This document shows positions 47,301 through 55,730 of a DNA stretch of 64,000 bases, piece by piece; position 1 is the stretch's first letter; every line of letters starts with the position of its first letter. The DNA is taken from positions 34,509-98,508 of the forward strand of contig NZ_JAYGIL010000023.1 in assembly GCF_034931025.1 (NCBI RefSeq), written 5' to 3'. A program made the translations under genes and the position numbers. This stretch comes from Arcicella gelida (GTDB taxonomy: Bacteria; Bacteroidota; Bacteroidia; Cytophagales; Spirosomataceae). Below the pieces are notes generated by a model that ran no database searches, was not told where the DNA came from, and saw only the letters and a list, made by a program, of their open reading frames with translations.

Positions 47301-47521
47301 TCGAAAATGATGGGTTGAGTATTCCTTTTGAGATGAAAGAAAAGATTTTCGAACCTTTTTATCGCCTCAAAGAATCTAAACAAGAAGGTACTGGCATTGG
47401 CTTGGCTTTGGCGAGGTCGCTGACAGAATTACTTCATGGCGATTTATTTTTGAAAGAAACAGCCGACGGCTCAATTGTTTTTGTATTGCAATTGCCACTT
47501 GAAAGAACCAATAACGCTTAA
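44303..47521 (+). CDS. Propeller-type sensor histidine kinase (kinase half of a split hybrid system)
   Basis: This reads like a hybrid two-component protein that stops after the kinase. The ATG at 44303 gives 1072 aa with a long pre-sequence; a TTG at 44390 (KKQQHIIIRLSVILFLSFC) would give a more normal signal peptide and may be the true start. Order: signal peptide; two-component propeller repeats (LWFGTKDGVNRFDG, MWVGTYFGG, IWIGTEDAG); Y_Y_Y domain (~725-790, from 44303); membrane helix (~805-828); HisKA with His856 (NLAHEIRTPLTL); HATPase (GTGIGLALARS). No receiver is attached. The receiver/AraC protein begins 7 bases after this stop, in the same frame. Glycan sensing linked to the nearby GH76/DUF4965 genes is inferred. 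Confidence 0.92.
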   Translation: MFHFIRFELLFHNFILRKQTIHSQIRFIFLKKQQHIIIRLSVILFLSFCMYKSMAQSYFFRHYQVENGLSNNTVYCSVQDKNGFLWFGTKDGVNRFDGYHFKTFKTTEGKQTFNPDLVHCLKTDHRGVLWTGNTKGLYYFDSEKEQLIRFIKSESVDEINGIEQDGKNQLWFISRQTLCRYNFEKKRLTAFPTYDFFEATSLTVDKEGNLWASTNNGLLKKFNERTGTFSTYDVFGHSPKESSNWIHTMYFSDKNTLYIGTASQGIKRFDVPSATYVDVLSINPDKTKVHVRDIKQYTEHELWFATESGIFILDTQTNQLTNLKKKFLDPFSLSDNAVYSLCKDKEGGMWVGTYFGGINYYSRKNALFQKYFADNSKKSISGNAVREICEDRYGNIWIGTEDAGLNKLNPKTGAITQFLPTGEKTSISYSNIHGLLAAGDDIWIGTFEHGLDVLDIKTGKVRRHYNAGTGKNNFRHSFIVSFLKTKSGDIYVGSADGMYKYKPNIDGFEAINSIPNSTWISSIVEDYQHIIWAGSHGGVYYFNPITKEKGHIKHHKNSKVSLTNIDINAIYEDSQQCLWFSTEGGGLCKLSKDRKVMTSITTNEGLPSNFVFKVLEDKQHNLWISTSKGLVNYNPKTKEMVTYTKDNGLLTDQFNYNSGYQDANGKMYFGSVKGMITFNSNEIVKTSSSAPIYITGFSVENKEQEIDSQHSLLKKSIIYTNEITLPYDKSSFNIEFAALSYISPEMTEYSYFMKGLDKEWTAIKPNRKVYFTNLAPRKYTFHLKAYINGNWSKEEKLLIINILPPWWATIWAYLCYGIISISLIYYLLRTYLIIIEDKKAKEIYEAKIDFFTNLAHEIRTPLTLIKGPVENLLEQVEENPDIKEDVVMMERNTNRLIALVTQILDFRKVETKSFTVDFIRVNITEMLKDSYSNFTLLTKKRKIAYSIDYPPNDIFVLVDEEALNKIFSNLFSNAIKFAQKKVAIRLLPLVENANYITIEFENDGLSIPFEMKEKIFEPFYRLKESKQEGTGIGLALARSLTELLHGDLFLKETADGSIVFVLQLPLERTNNA

Positions 47522-47527
47522 AAATTA

Positions 47528-48310
47528 ATGACAAACGATATGCAACCCGTCGTATTATTAGTAGATGATAATGACGAAATTTTGGAATTCTTGGAAAGAA
47601 TGCTCAAAAGTAAATACACCATTCTGAAAGCAGAAGATGGTGCAGAAGCTTTGAAAATTTTGGAAAGAGAAGCCGTACAATTAATTATCAGCGATGTGAT
47701 GATGCCCGTAATGGATGGGTTTGAATTGTGTAAAAAAATTAAATCAAACTTTGAGTTTTCCCATATCCCAGTAATTTTATTGACTGCCAAAAATGCCATT
47801 CAAGCCAAAGTAGAAGGTTTGGAACTGGGTGCCGACGCCTATATCGAAAAACCATTTTCTAAAGAATATCTCCAAGCACAAATTGCCAGTTTGCTGAATA
47901 ATAGAAATATTATTCGAGAATATTTCGCCAATTCACCCTTGATTCATATCAAAAGTATGGCACATTCAAGGGCAGATGAATTATTCTTGGAAACGCTTCA
48001 TGATACAATCAACAAAAACATTGAAGATACAGATTTGGATGTAGAAAAATTGGCAGAAATCATGAACATGAGCCGCATTACGCTTTATAGAAAAATTAAA
48101 GCCATTTCTGTACTTACACCCATCGAACTCATTAACATTACTCGATTGAAAAAAGCCGCTGAATTATTAGCACAAGGAAATCACCGTATTTTCGAGGTTT
48201 CTTATATGGTTGGCTTTAGCTCACAAAGTAATTTTGCCCGTAATTTCCAGAAGCAATTCAATGTTACGCCTACCGAATACATGAATTCTAAACAGTTAGA
48301 AAAGAAGTAA
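47528..48310 (+). CDS. Response regulator with AraC-type DNA-binding domain
   Basis: This 260-aa regulator has an N-terminal receiver (~7-122; acidic pocket VDDND, phospho-acceptor Asp56 in ISDVMMPVMDG, lysine in IEKPFSKE). The C-terminal AraC helix-turn-helix spans ~160-258 (LAEIMNMSRITLYRKIKAI, FSSQSNFARNFQKQFNVTPTEYM). It equals the C-terminal part of a hybrid two-component protein but is a separate gene. The upstream kinase stop TAA and this ATG are in the same frame, separated by only two codons. It should be phosphorylated by that kinase and act as a transcription activator. Confidence 0.93.
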   Translation: MTNDMQPVVLLVDDNDEILEFLERMLKSKYTILKAEDGAEALKILEREAVQLIISDVMMPVMDGFELCKKIKSNFEFSHIPVILLTAKNAIQAKVEGLELGADAYIEKPFSKEYLQAQIASLLNNRNIIREYFANSPLIHIKSMAHSRADELFLETLHDTINKNIEDTDLDVEKLAEIMNMSRITLYRKIKAISVLTPIELINITRLKKAAELLAQGNHRIFEVSYMVGFSSQSNFARNFQKQFNVTPTEYMNSKQLEKK

Positions 48311-48369
48311 AATTGCTTCATTTTTCATTCCATTTATTCTCTCAAAATCAATAGCTTTTCTTGTCGCTT

Positions 48370-48408
48370 GAGCAATTAATCCTGTAAAAAACAGGATTAT
48401 GATTGCTC
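48370..48408. terminator. Hairpin terminator after the response regulator
   Basis: An 8-bp stem AATCCTGT/ACAGGATT with an A5 loop is extended by an outer 7-bp stem GAGCAAT/ATTGCTC across a small bulge, 60 bases after the stop codon. A T-rich run follows. Confidence 0.7.
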
Positions 48409-48425
48409 TATTGAGAGTATTTTGT

Positions 48426-48433
48426 AATTTTGC
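48426..48433 (+). promoter_or_regulatory. Bacteroidota-type promoter, TAATTTTG with upstream TTG
   Basis: An exact TAnnTTTG box has a TTG 20 bases upstream (48403-48405). It lies about 340 bases before the ECF sigma coding region, so it would give a long leader. The stretch from 48440 to 48720 is very AT-rich, with no gene seen. Confidence 0.4.
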
Positions 48434-48769
48434 CTATAGTTTTTGTAGATTATGTATTCTAATGAAAGCCTCATAATAAAAATAGCAGGTTTGTTTTTTG
48501 TTATTTTTTGACTGTTTTTATGTTAATCAAAAGCAATAAACTTGCGAAAAGATTTATAATTTGATATTTTTTTGTTTTTTTATTAAAAATCGGTTGCATT
48601 TATACATTTTTTGAAAAAAATATCAATCCTAAATAAGATGTTTGTAGCTTTATGATTCAGATTGAAAATCCTCATATTTTTTGTAATTTCATAAAATCGA
48701 GCTTGAAAAAAATATAACCCTAAAGCGATAAATAAAACGATATTACATACCGACCAAGAATTATTTGCT

Positions 48770-49318
48770 TTGATACAGCAAGGCGATACTTTAGCTTTTG
48801 ATGAAATGTATGAAAAGTACTGGGCTAAATTATATGCTTTTGCCTACAATCGACTAAGAGAAAAAGAAGCTTGCGAAGAAATCATCCAAGATATTTTTGT
48901 TTCACTTTGGGCAAATCGTGAAAACCTTCAAATTACCAGCTCACTTTCAGGTTATCTTTTCCAAGCAGTGAAGTACCAAATGTTGAATTTCATGAAATCA
49001 ACACAAGTACGGAATAGCTATATTGATAGTTTTAACCATTTCAGAGATGCTCTTTTTGATGATTCTACCAACGAACAAATGGCATTGAATGATTTGAAAA
49101 TGATGCTAGAAAAAAGCATAGAAGAACTTCCAGAAAAATGTCAAGAAGTATTTCGGCTCAGTAGAATTCATCATCTAAGTATCCAAGAAATTGCACTTCA
49201 ATTAAACATTTCTCATAAAACCGTCGAAAATCATCTCACAAAAGCACTTAAACATCTTCGTAGCTCCTTGGGAGATTTTCTAGTATTCAGTCTTTTTTTT
49301 GAATTATTTATTAGCTAA
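48770..49318 (+). CDS. RNA polymerase ECF sigma factor (FecI-like, Bacteroidota type)
   Basis: This sigma-70 family factor has sigma region 2 (FDEMYEKYWAKLYAFAYNRL, EEIIQDIFVSLWANRE) and region 4 (LPEKCQEVFRLSRIHHLSIQEIALQLNISHKTVENHLTKALKHL), 182 aa from a TTG at 48770. That TTG is inside the conserved start of region 2: the open frame continues upstream to 48707 and encodes NKTILHTDQELFAL, which resembles the normal N-terminus. No ATG, GTG or TTG occurs in that extension, only ATA codons (48728, 48740). The true start is thus unclear. It precedes a FecR anti-sigma gene and an STN-type SusC gene, the standard surface-signalling arrangement. Confidence 0.9.
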   Translation: MIQQGDTLAFDEMYEKYWAKLYAFAYNRLREKEACEEIIQDIFVSLWANRENLQITSSLSGYLFQAVKYQMLNFMKSTQVRNSYIDSFNHFRDALFDDSTNEQMALNDLKMMLEKSIEELPEKCQEVFRLSRIHHLSIQEIALQLNISHKTVENHLTKALKHLRSSLGDFLVFSLFFELFIS

Positions 49319-49495
49319 AAGCTGATTTTGAGGCTGTATTAAGCCTATTTTAAAAAAATATTAAATATTTTCATTTTGAGATAGGTGTATTTCGCCTTTG
49401 CATTTACTTCACTATAAGAGGATACATAAAATAATATTTGGGCATTCATGAATCTTCCAAAATATTATTTTATCTACTCATTTTTAAAAACAGCA

Positions 49496-50464
49496 ATGAA
49501 AGATTCAAAACTTATAGTACTTATTGACAAGTACCAACAAGGCAACTGTACGCCAGCAGAAAAATTAATCGTTGAAGAATGGATGAATTCTTTAGCGATT
49601 GAGAGAAACGCCTTTGAGGAAATTAATGAAGAAGAAAAATTGGCAATCAAGCAAAGAATGTTTGCCAAAATTAAGGAAGAAATTAAGCCTTTACCCAAAG
49701 AAGCGGTAAGGCTTTTTAATCGGGCTGCTTATATTAAAATAGCAGCAGTTTTAGCAATTTTTATTGGTTTGGCATTTTCATTAGTACTTGCTTATGACGT
49801 ATTTGATTGGGAAAATGAAACATTGCAGGCTTCGTCGGAAGGACAAACCAAAAAAGTAATGCTTCCCGACGGCAGTATTATTTGGTTGAAAGGAAAAAGT
49901 ACTTTGACTTATCCAGAACATTTTGACCAAGCCACTCGTGAAGTAAGTTTAAGCGGTGAAGCACTATTTGAAGTAGCCAAAGATGCACAGCATCCTTTCA
50001 TCGTTCATTCAGGAAATATGGATACTCGTGTGTTGGGAACAAGTTTTAACATCAGACCCATCGGTAAGCATATCGAAGTCGTAGTTTTTACAGGGAAAGT
50101 AACGGTTTCATTACCTAATACGAATAAGCAATTGTTGATACTGCCTTCGGAAAAAGCTATTTGTATGCCTGCTGAAAAGGAAATTAAAGCACAAACAAAC
50201 GTACAAAAAGAAGAATATTTGGCAAATACTGAATACAACATGAATTTTGAAGATGCCAAAATGAGTGAAATCATCAAAAAGATTGAAGCAAAATTCGATG
50301 TAAATGTAAAACTGACTGACAATACAGTAGCCAACTGTTTGATTACAGCAGATTTTACAGATCAGTCTTTAGTAAAAACCTTTGAAGTACTTTGCCAAAC
50401 CTTGAATGGCACTTTTGAAATAGAAAATAACAACGTATGGCTGAAAGCTGAAGGATGCAGGTAG
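49496..50464 (+). CDS. FecR family anti-sigma factor
   Basis: An ATG at 49448 exists, but 49496 (MKDSKLIVLIDKYQQGNCTPAEK) matches the usual FecR N-terminus and gives 322 aa. A cytoplasmic sigma-binding segment is followed by one membrane helix (~80-105, IKIAAVLAIFIGLAFSLVLAY). Next come the periplasmic FecR domain (TKKVMLPDGSIIWLKGKSTLTYP, REVSLSGEALFEVAKDAQHPFIVHSG, TRVLGTSFNI) and a C-terminal STN-like DUF4974 domain (MNFEDAKMSEIIKKIEAKFDVNVKL). It receives the signal from the STN domain of the SusC protein downstream and controls the ECF sigma factor upstream. Confidence 0.93.
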   Translation: MKDSKLIVLIDKYQQGNCTPAEKLIVEEWMNSLAIERNAFEEINEEEKLAIKQRMFAKIKEEIKPLPKEAVRLFNRAAYIKIAAVLAIFIGLAFSLVLAYDVFDWENETLQASSEGQTKKVMLPDGSIIWLKGKSTLTYPEHFDQATREVSLSGEALFEVAKDAQHPFIVHSGNMDTRVLGTSFNIRPIGKHIEVVVFTGKVTVSLPNTNKQLLILPSEKAICMPAEKEIKAQTNVQKEEYLANTEYNMNFEDAKMSEIIKKIEAKFDVNVKLTDNTVANCLITADFTDQSLVKTFEVLCQTLNGTFEIENNNVWLKAEGCR

Positions 50465-50546
50465 AGTTTTGAATTTTGAGTTATGGATTAATACTGTACA
50501 AAAAATTCAATTGATGCTCAAAACTTTATTTAAACTAATAATTTCT

Positions 50547-50605
50547 TGTAGGGGCAATCCCTTGCGGTTACCTCACTTGAAACGGTAATGTGTTACCGCT
50601 GTAAG
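50547..50605. repeat. Degenerate GGTTACC-type inverted repeat
   Basis: The segment contains GCGGTTACC and GGTAATGTGTTACCGC in inverted orientation. It resembles the better-preserved hairpin at 59415-59484 and appears to be a dispersed intergenic repeat. It is followed by two GCCTAAAGC words at 50659 and 50680. Confidence 0.45.
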
Positions 50606-50765
50606 TTTTAATTTTACCCTTTTGTGAATTATAAAAACAGATTTATCAATTATCCAATGCCTAAAGCTTACCGCCCAAAGCCTAAAGCGACAAAATAAAA
50701 CCAAACTAAATAATCAACAAACCCTCAAATGTAATCCTTAATGACAGAAAAAAAATCATAAAAAA

Positions 50766-50832
50766 AGGCAAGAGTGTTCCCAGCACTCCTGCCTTGGCTA
50801 AATCATTTCATAACACCGTTTGGAAAACGGTG
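50766..50832 (+). promoter_or_regulatory. Two-hairpin leader upstream of the STN-type susC gene
   Basis: The first hairpin has an 11-bp stem with one mismatch (AGGCAAGAGTG/CACTCCTGCCT, loop TTCCCAG, ~50767-50795). The second is a perfect 8-bp stem CACCGTTT/AAACGGTG (50814-50832). They lie 59 bases before the SusC start, after a purine/A run. The 426-bp spacer (50465-50890) holds no gene; the leader may control readthrough or mRNA stability. Confidence 0.5.
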
Positions 50833-50890
50833 ATGAGAAACTATTGTCTTATTCCTCCATTTCAACAAAGAATAAAACCCAACCAAAGGT

Positions 50891-53800
50891 ATGATAGAAA
50901 ATTATCGAATCAAAGACTTAACCCTAAGAATTATGCGGTTTACCATGTATCAAGCCATCATAATTATGGTTTTTACTGGAATCATCAACGCTCATGTAAA
51001 TTTTGCACAAGGTGTTCTTAATCAAGGTGTTTCCATCAAAATTGAAAACGTTTCACTCAAAAGTGCTTTGTCACGTTTGGAAAAAGAAGCCAAAATAAAG
51101 TTTGTTTACAGTAGTAGTCAAATCAATTTGAATCAAACGGTAAGTGTTACTTCTTCTAAAGAATCTTTAGGAATTTTATTGGATGGATTGCTAAAACCGA
51201 TGGGCATAAAATATGCTGTGAAAGATGAACATTTGATTATTCTTTCTCGTATTGCTAACAATACTCCATTGAATTTACTAAAAGGAAGTACTGTAACGAG
51301 TACTTCTAGCGAAGCAGTAAAGGAAGACGTTACAGGTATTGTTACCTCTGCCGAAACGGGCGAACCTTTAATAGGGGTATCTGTAACTGCCAAAGGTACA
51401 CCATTTGGAACAATCACCGATGAAAACGGTAAATTCCGCATTTTGGCAAAAAAAGGATACATTCTTTTGTTTACTTATGTAGGTTTTGAATCATATACAA
51501 TTACAGTTGGAAACGCTACGGATTTAAAAATATCACTAAAGCCTTCTCAAAAAGCCTTGGATGAAGTAGTCGTAATTGGTTATGGAACTTCATCAAAAAG
51601 AATCAATACTGGTTCTGTAAGTTCTATTACTTCGGCTGAAATTTCGAAACAACCAATTGCCAATGTATTGGCTGCTTTGCCTGGACGTATTCCTGGAGCA
51701 CAAATTGCCCAAAATAACGGTCTTCCGGGAAGTGCAGTACAAATTCAAATTCGTGGTCAGGGTTCACTTTCTTCTGGTACAATTCCTTTGTATGTAATTG
51801 ATGGTGTGCCATTTACGAATTTCAACGGAGGTTCACCAGCAACAGACAATTTGAATGCTTTTGGTACTTCTGGTGCAAATGGTGGCGTGAGTCCATTTAG
51901 TATGATTAACCCTGCCGACATCGAACGTATTGATATTTTGAAAGATGCTGATGCTACTTCAATTTATGGTTCTCGTGGTGCGAATGGCGTAGTATTGATT
52001 ACGACCAAAAGAGGGAAATCTGGCAAAACGAAATTTGATGTCAATGCGTCAACAGGCTTTAGTGAATTAAATCGTTTTATCCCAATGTTGAATCCTGACC
52101 AATATTATGATTTAAGAACACAGGCATTCAAAAATGATGGCATTACGCCAACAGTTAATAATGCACCAGATTTATTAGTTTGGGATAAAACCAAAACAAC
52201 AGACTGGCAAAAGTTTTTATTGGGTGGAAGTGGTAAAATCAGTGATATTCAAACAACACTTTCGGGTGGTGATGCCAATACTCGTTTCTTGTTTAATGCA
52301 GGTTATAGAACTGAAACAACAATTTATCCAGGCGATTTCTCTAATAAAAGATTTACGAGTCGTTTGAATTTAGACCATAATTCAAAAAATAGAAAATTGA
52401 ATGTTGCTTTTGCCGTAAGTTATTCAAAAGACAATACCAATCTACCACAAACGGATGTAAGTATGGTTTATAATTTACCGCCAAACTTGCCTTTGTATGA
52501 TGCAAATGGTAAATGGTTCTGGTCGTCAAATTTTACAAATCCTTTGTCAAGTTTAGGAAGAACATATTTATCTAGTAGTTCTAACTTAATTGCCAACGCA
52601 AGTGTGAAATATAATGTATTCTATGGTTTTAATATCAAATCAAACTTTGGTTATACTATTACAGATTTAGACCAAAAAAATCTTACTCCTGCTTCAGTAT
52701 TAAATCCAGTTTCAAACCCAACAAGTAGTTCGGTTTTTGCGGATAATAAGGCTCAGAACTATATTATTGAACCAACAGCAGAATACACAAAGGAAATTGG
52801 TCAAGGTAAATTATTAGCAGTAGCTGGAGCAAGCTGGCAACATAATACTTCAAATGGATATTATATCACAGGAAGTAATTACAGTAGCGAAGCTTTGTTA
52901 AATACACTTTCGGCGGCTGGTTTAATTACTATCAATTACAACAACATTGTAGAATATAAATACAATGCACTTTTCGGACGTGTAAATTATGATTGGAAAG
53001 GGAAGTATTTTGCTAACGCTACTTTCCGTAGAGATGGTTCTTCTCGTTTTGGACCAAACAATCGCTTCGGTAATTTTGGAGCAATTGGTGCAGCGTGGGT
53101 TTTCAGTGAAGAAGATTTCGCTAAGAAATTACCCGTATTGAGTTTCGGTAAATTAAGAACAAGTTATGGAACTACTGGTAACGACCAGATTTCTAATTAC
53201 TTATACTTGCCTCTTTACAGTACTTCAGGAACGTATTTGAATAATCCTGTGATGAACCCTGTTACTTTACCAAATGCTGATATTCAATGGGAAACGACTA
53301 AGAAATTTGAAGTAGCCTTAGAATTAGGATTCTTGAAAGATAAAATCCTTTTAACAGCCGATTACTATAATAATCGTTCAAATAATCAGATTGCGTACTT
53401 GCGTTTGCCAACACAAACAGGTTACAACGCCATTTTATCAAACTTACCTGCTTTGATTGAAAATAGTGGTTTTGAATTTGATTTGAACACAACTAATGTT
53501 TCAGCTGGCGATTGGAAGTGGACTTCTACCTTCAACATTACTTTGCCAAAAAACAAATTAGTTGAATTCCCGGGTTTAGAAAATACTTTCTCTAGTTCAT
53601 CTTATGTTGTTGGTCAGCCGATTAACTTTTCAAGATTACTTCACTATTTAGGTGTTGACCCAAAAACGGGTGCAGCTCAATACGAAGACATCAATAAAGA
53701 TGGCGTAATTACTTTCGATGACCGCTATGTAGCCAAAATCGGAACACCTTATTATGGTGGTTTAGGAAATAGCGTTTCTTACAAAAACTTCCAATTAGAT

Positions 53801-54259
53801 TTCTTCTTCCAATACAATCATCGTTTCGGACAAACTAATATTTTGAACAACAGACCGGGAACGTTGAATAACCAAAATACTTCGTATTTGAATATTTGGA
53901 AACAAGAAGGTGATGCTACCAATATTCCAGCAGCAACAACTACAGCGGGTACGGCTTTGTATAATTCATACAACTTCTTTGGTTCATCAGATGCCTTTTG
54001 GGGTGATGCTTCTTATTTGAAATTGAGATCGGCAAGTATTGCGTACAATGTTCCTAAAAATATTTCAAAAGTATTGGGAATGACCAATTGTAGAATTTAT
54101 GTACAAGGACAAAACTTATTTACATGGTCTAAAAATAAATATATTTTGGATACCGAAACTACTGTTGCTGGAGGACCTTCAGGTTTAGGAACAGGTACAA
54201 TTGCACAGGTTTTACCGCCACTTAGAACGATTATGTTTGGTATCAATTGCTCATTTTAA
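50891..54259 (+). CDS. SusC/RagA TonB-linked transporter with STN signalling domain
   Basis: This 1122-aa protein has an N-terminal hydrophobic export signal (MYQAIIIMVFTGIINAHVNFAQG). An STN domain follows (~45-110, VSIKIENVSLKSALSRLEKEAKIKFVY), then a carboxypeptidase-regulatory-like domain (~148-225), a plug (~240-350 with LPGRIPGAQIAQNNG and GVVLITTKRG), and the barrel ending in IMFGINCSF. The STN domain is the feature that talks to FecR, so transport is coupled to the ECF sigma factor upstream. The imported ligand is unknown; it may be a glycan or another nutrient. The next two genes (SusD, TlpA-like) are codirectional and close. Confidence 0.94.
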   Translation: MIENYRIKDLTLRIMRFTMYQAIIIMVFTGIINAHVNFAQGVLNQGVSIKIENVSLKSALSRLEKEAKIKFVYSSSQINLNQTVSVTSSKESLGILLDGLLKPMGIKYAVKDEHLIILSRIANNTPLNLLKGSTVTSTSSEAVKEDVTGIVTSAETGEPLIGVSVTAKGTPFGTITDENGKFRILAKKGYILLFTYVGFESYTITVGNATDLKISLKPSQKALDEVVVIGYGTSSKRINTGSVSSITSAEISKQPIANVLAALPGRIPGAQIAQNNGLPGSAVQIQIRGQGSLSSGTIPLYVIDGVPFTNFNGGSPATDNLNAFGTSGANGGVSPFSMINPADIERIDILKDADATSIYGSRGANGVVLITTKRGKSGKTKFDVNASTGFSELNRFIPMLNPDQYYDLRTQAFKNDGITPTVNNAPDLLVWDKTKTTDWQKFLLGGSGKISDIQTTLSGGDANTRFLFNAGYRTETTIYPGDFSNKRFTSRLNLDHNSKNRKLNVAFAVSYSKDNTNLPQTDVSMVYNLPPNLPLYDANGKWFWSSNFTNPLSSLGRTYLSSSSNLIANASVKYNVFYGFNIKSNFGYTITDLDQKNLTPASVLNPVSNPTSSSVFADNKAQNYIIEPTAEYTKEIGQGKLLAVAGASWQHNTSNGYYITGSNYSSEALLNTLSAAGLITINYNNIVEYKYNALFGRVNYDWKGKYFANATFRRDGSSRFGPNNRFGNFGAIGAAWVFSEEDFAKKLPVLSFGKLRTSYGTTGNDQISNYLYLPLYSTSGTYLNNPVMNPVTLPNADIQWETTKKFEVALELGFLKDKILLTADYYNNRSNNQIAYLRLPTQTGYNAILSNLPALIENSGFEFDLNTTNVSAGDWKWTSTFNITLPKNKLVEFPGLENTFSSSSYVVGQPINFSRLLHYLGVDPKTGAAQYEDINKDGVITFDDRYVAKIGTPYYGGLGNSVSYKNFQLDFFFQYNHRFGQTNILNNRPGTLNNQNTSYLNIWKQEGDATNIPAATTTAGTALYNSYNFFGSSDAFWGDASYLKLRSASIAYNVPKNISKVLGMTNCRIYVQGQNLFTWSKNKYILDTETTVAGGPSGLGTGTIAQVLPPLRTIMFGINCSF

Positions 54260-54272
54260 TTAAGGAAATATC

Positions 54273-55649
54273 ATGATAAATATCCATAAAAAATTCAAAG
54301 GAGTATTTTGGGCGACAGCCATCACTTCCTTATCGCTTTTTTCTTCATGTGAATCATTTGTAGAATTAGGTGCACCTCCTACACAAGTTGTTTCTGAAGA
54401 TGTTTTCAAAGCTGATGCCACGGCTTCAAGTGCGATTTTAGGTTTATATTCTGGAACAAACATGAGTCAATTTGTTCAGGGAAGTACTTTTTTTCCGGGC
54501 ATGTCGGCAGATGATATTCAGTATAATGCTGCCAATACATCTTATGATGAATTTGAAAATAATGCTTTGAGTACCACTAATTCTTTGGTAGAAAATACGA
54601 TTTGGACGTATTCTTATCAGCAAATCAAAAATGCAAATAATGCTATTTCAGGTTTGAATAAATCACAAACTTTGACGCCAACAGTGAAAGAACAATTATT
54701 GGGCGAAGCAAAATTTATCAGAGCTTTATCGTACTTCTATTTGGTGAACCTATTTGGCGATGTGCCAATGTCATTAACGCCAGATGCTGACTATGAAGCT
54801 AAAGCAAGCTTGCCAAGAACACCCGCTACGTCAATTTGGGCTCAAATCATTACTGATTTAAAAGAAGCACAAGCACATTTACCTACAACTTATGTAGGTA
54901 CTTTCAAAGGTCGTGTCAACAAACATGCCGCTACTACGTTGTTGGCACGTGCCTATTTGTACAACAAAGATTGGGCAAATGCTGAAAGCCAAGCAAGCCA
55001 AGTAATTACGGCACAAGCTTATACTTTGCCCGCTCCAGCCGATGCTTTTGTGAATACAAGTAATGAAATCATTTGGCAAGTAGCCAACACAACTGGGGTT
55101 TCTATTTTTGGTGGGAATTACTTGGCAGCAACAGGTGTCATTCCAGCTTATTCGCTTTATGATACTTTGTACAAATCTTTTGAAGAAGTAGATTTAAGAA
55201 AAACCAATTGGACGGGCGTAACCAAAATTGGAACAAACAATTATTACTTCATCAGCAAATACAAAGTAAGAACAGGCACTGGTAATGAGTACAGCGTTGC
55301 TTTGCGTTTTGCAGAATTGTATTTGATTCGTTCGGAAGCTGAAGCACAACAAGGTAAATTGACAGAAGCCAAAGCGGATGCAGACATTATTCGTAAAAGA
55401 GCAGGATTACCAGCTTTATCAAGTTCGTTGACCAAAGAACAATTATTATTGGCGATTGAGAAAGAACGTAAAGTTGAATTTTTCGGAGAATGGGGACACC
55501 GTTGGTTAGATTTAAAACGTACCAACAGAGCCGACGCCGTTTTGGGTGGATTGAAACCAAAAACTTGGAAATCGACCGCAGTACTTTATCCAATTCCTGA
55601 AAATCAACGACTTGCCAATAGAAATTTGACACAGAATTTAGGATATTAA
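54273..55649 (+). CDS. RagB/SusD family lipoprotein (ECF-controlled locus)
   Basis: This 458-aa lipoprotein has signal WATAITSLSLF with lipobox FSSC. It shows the SusD fold: KNANNAISGLNKS, LLGEAKFIRALSYFYLVNLFGDVPM, the TPR-like KHAATTLLARAYLYNKDWANAE, and the C-terminal LRFAELYLIRSEAEAQQGKLTEA and FFGEWGHRWLDLKRTNRA. It starts 13 bases after the SusC stop and is the partner of that transporter. At 458 aa it is on the short side for SusD, which is common in ECF/FecR-linked pairs. The ligand cannot be predicted. Confidence 0.93.
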   Translation: MINIHKKFKGVFWATAITSLSLFSSCESFVELGAPPTQVVSEDVFKADATASSAILGLYSGTNMSQFVQGSTFFPGMSADDIQYNAANTSYDEFENNALSTTNSLVENTIWTYSYQQIKNANNAISGLNKSQTLTPTVKEQLLGEAKFIRALSYFYLVNLFGDVPMSLTPDADYEAKASLPRTPATSIWAQIITDLKEAQAHLPTTYVGTFKGRVNKHAATTLLARAYLYNKDWANAESQASQVITAQAYTLPAPADAFVNTSNEIIWQVANTTGVSIFGGNYLAATGVIPAYSLYDTLYKSFEEVDLRKTNWTGVTKIGTNNYYFISKYKVRTGTGNEYSVALRFAELYLIRSEAEAQQGKLTEAKADADIIRKRAGLPALSSSLTKEQLLLAIEKERKVEFFGEWGHRWLDLKRTNRADAVLGGLKPKTWKSTAVLYPIPENQRLANRNLTQNLGY

Positions 55650-55730
55650 ATCAAATAGGAATGGGATAAGTCTCATTCCTATTGATAAAAATTTGAACTC
55701 AAAATCATTCACAATAAACAAGTAAAGATT

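Noticed and set aside
50794..51021. 75-codon frame overlapping the start of the STN-type susC gene
   Set aside because: It overlaps the leader hairpin and the SusC coding start in another frame and has no protein-like features.
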